A stretch of DNA of 64,000 nt, taken from assembly GCA_934096125.1 (NCBI GenBank), contig CAKOLB010000003.1, positions 62,001 to 126,000 on the forward strand, written 5' to 3'. Source of the DNA: an uncultured Bacilli bacterium. Lineage in GTDB: Bacteria > Bacillota_I > Bacilli_A > RF39 > UBA660. The notes under the pieces were generated by a model. It was not told the DNA's origin and ran no database searches. It was given only the letters and a program-made list of their open reading frames with translations. The translations under genes were made by a program, and so were the position numbers. Shown one piece after another: positions 63,986-64,000 of the stretch. Numbering within the stretch: the stretch's first letter is position 1; each line of letters starts with the position of its first letter.

Positions 63986-64000
63986 AGTGTGAGTTTTGAG

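Overview
The window is about 30% G+C by eye and reads with the standard bacterial code: TGA is used as a stop, as at the end of the nucleotidyltransferase at 1433, and TGG encodes Trp. Gene content is that of a Gram-positive Bacilli-type bacterium: EzrA, RecX, NrnA, ThiI/IscS, SUF, Mn-dependent pyrophosphatase, a T-box and a CIRCE element. A cluster of sporulation homologues (SpoVS, DacB-SpmA-SpmB, YunB, probable YutH) points to a spore former or a recent descendant. Strong -35/-10 promoters with 17-base spacers and AGGAGG-like ribosome sites are common. An uncultured gut member of the Bacilli is the best guess; this is an inference from gene content and composition only.

Layout. Nearly all protein genes up to 58.5 kb lie on the minus strand. 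1-14 kb: ligA (cut by the window edge), a sugar nucleotidyltransferase, a PcrA/UvrD helicase carrying an intein, two VirB2-like membrane proteins, recX, nrnA, ackA, thiI, iscS and ezrA. 14-16 kb: two plus-strand tRNA clusters (Arg, Pro; then Val, Thr, Tyr, Gln, Lys) flanking an orphan MvaI/BcnI-like nuclease. 16-20 kb: miaB, then a serine T-box operon of an M19 dipeptidase and serS. 20-25 kb: polysaccharide deacetylase, rubrerythrin, spoVS, a membrane protein and a three-copy tandem family of unknown proteins whose middle copy is decayed. 25-28.5 kb: a SUF Fe-S operon headed by a CsoR-family repressor with a G-tract operator inside its promoter, divergent from tRNA-Thr(GGT). 28.7-38 kb: a membrane-bound XRE regulator with two unknown partners, a GH25 lysozyme, an SDR enzyme, Mn-pyrophosphatase, uvrB and a broken DUF1016 gene.

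38-48 kb: a methyltransferase-like gene, a lipid/envelope block (dgkA-like, PAP2, DUF368), a secreted protein with an unusually GC-rich 3' end, sufS, an AI-2E-type exporter, tex and hsp20 under CIRCE control. 48-50.5 kb: tRNA-His, a lone ClpB-like AAA+ ATPase, tRNA-Leu and a minus-strand tRNA cluster (Ser, fMet, Asp, Phe, Asn). 50.6-58.5 kb: an Nfu-type Fe-S protein, a ferredoxin and sporulation-linked genes (yutH-like, yutD, yunB, dacB-spmA-spmB-rluB) interleaved with unknown membrane-anchored proteins. 58.5-64 kb: hypotheticals, two lipoproteins (one a cyclophilin), uppP and a DUF3800 protein.

Themes. Sulfur and Fe-S handling recurs (iscS/thiI, the SUF operon, a distant sufS, nfu, ferredoxin, miaB, rubrerythrin). 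Lipid-carrier recycling and wall remodelling recur (dgkA-like, PAP2, DUF368, uppP, deacetylase, GH25, DacB). Fifteen tRNA genes are present. The features that stand out most are the PcrA intein, the CsoR-controlled SUF operon with a half-length SufD, the T-box over a dipeptidase, the mosaic secreted protein, the tandem unknown family and the VirB2-like pair.
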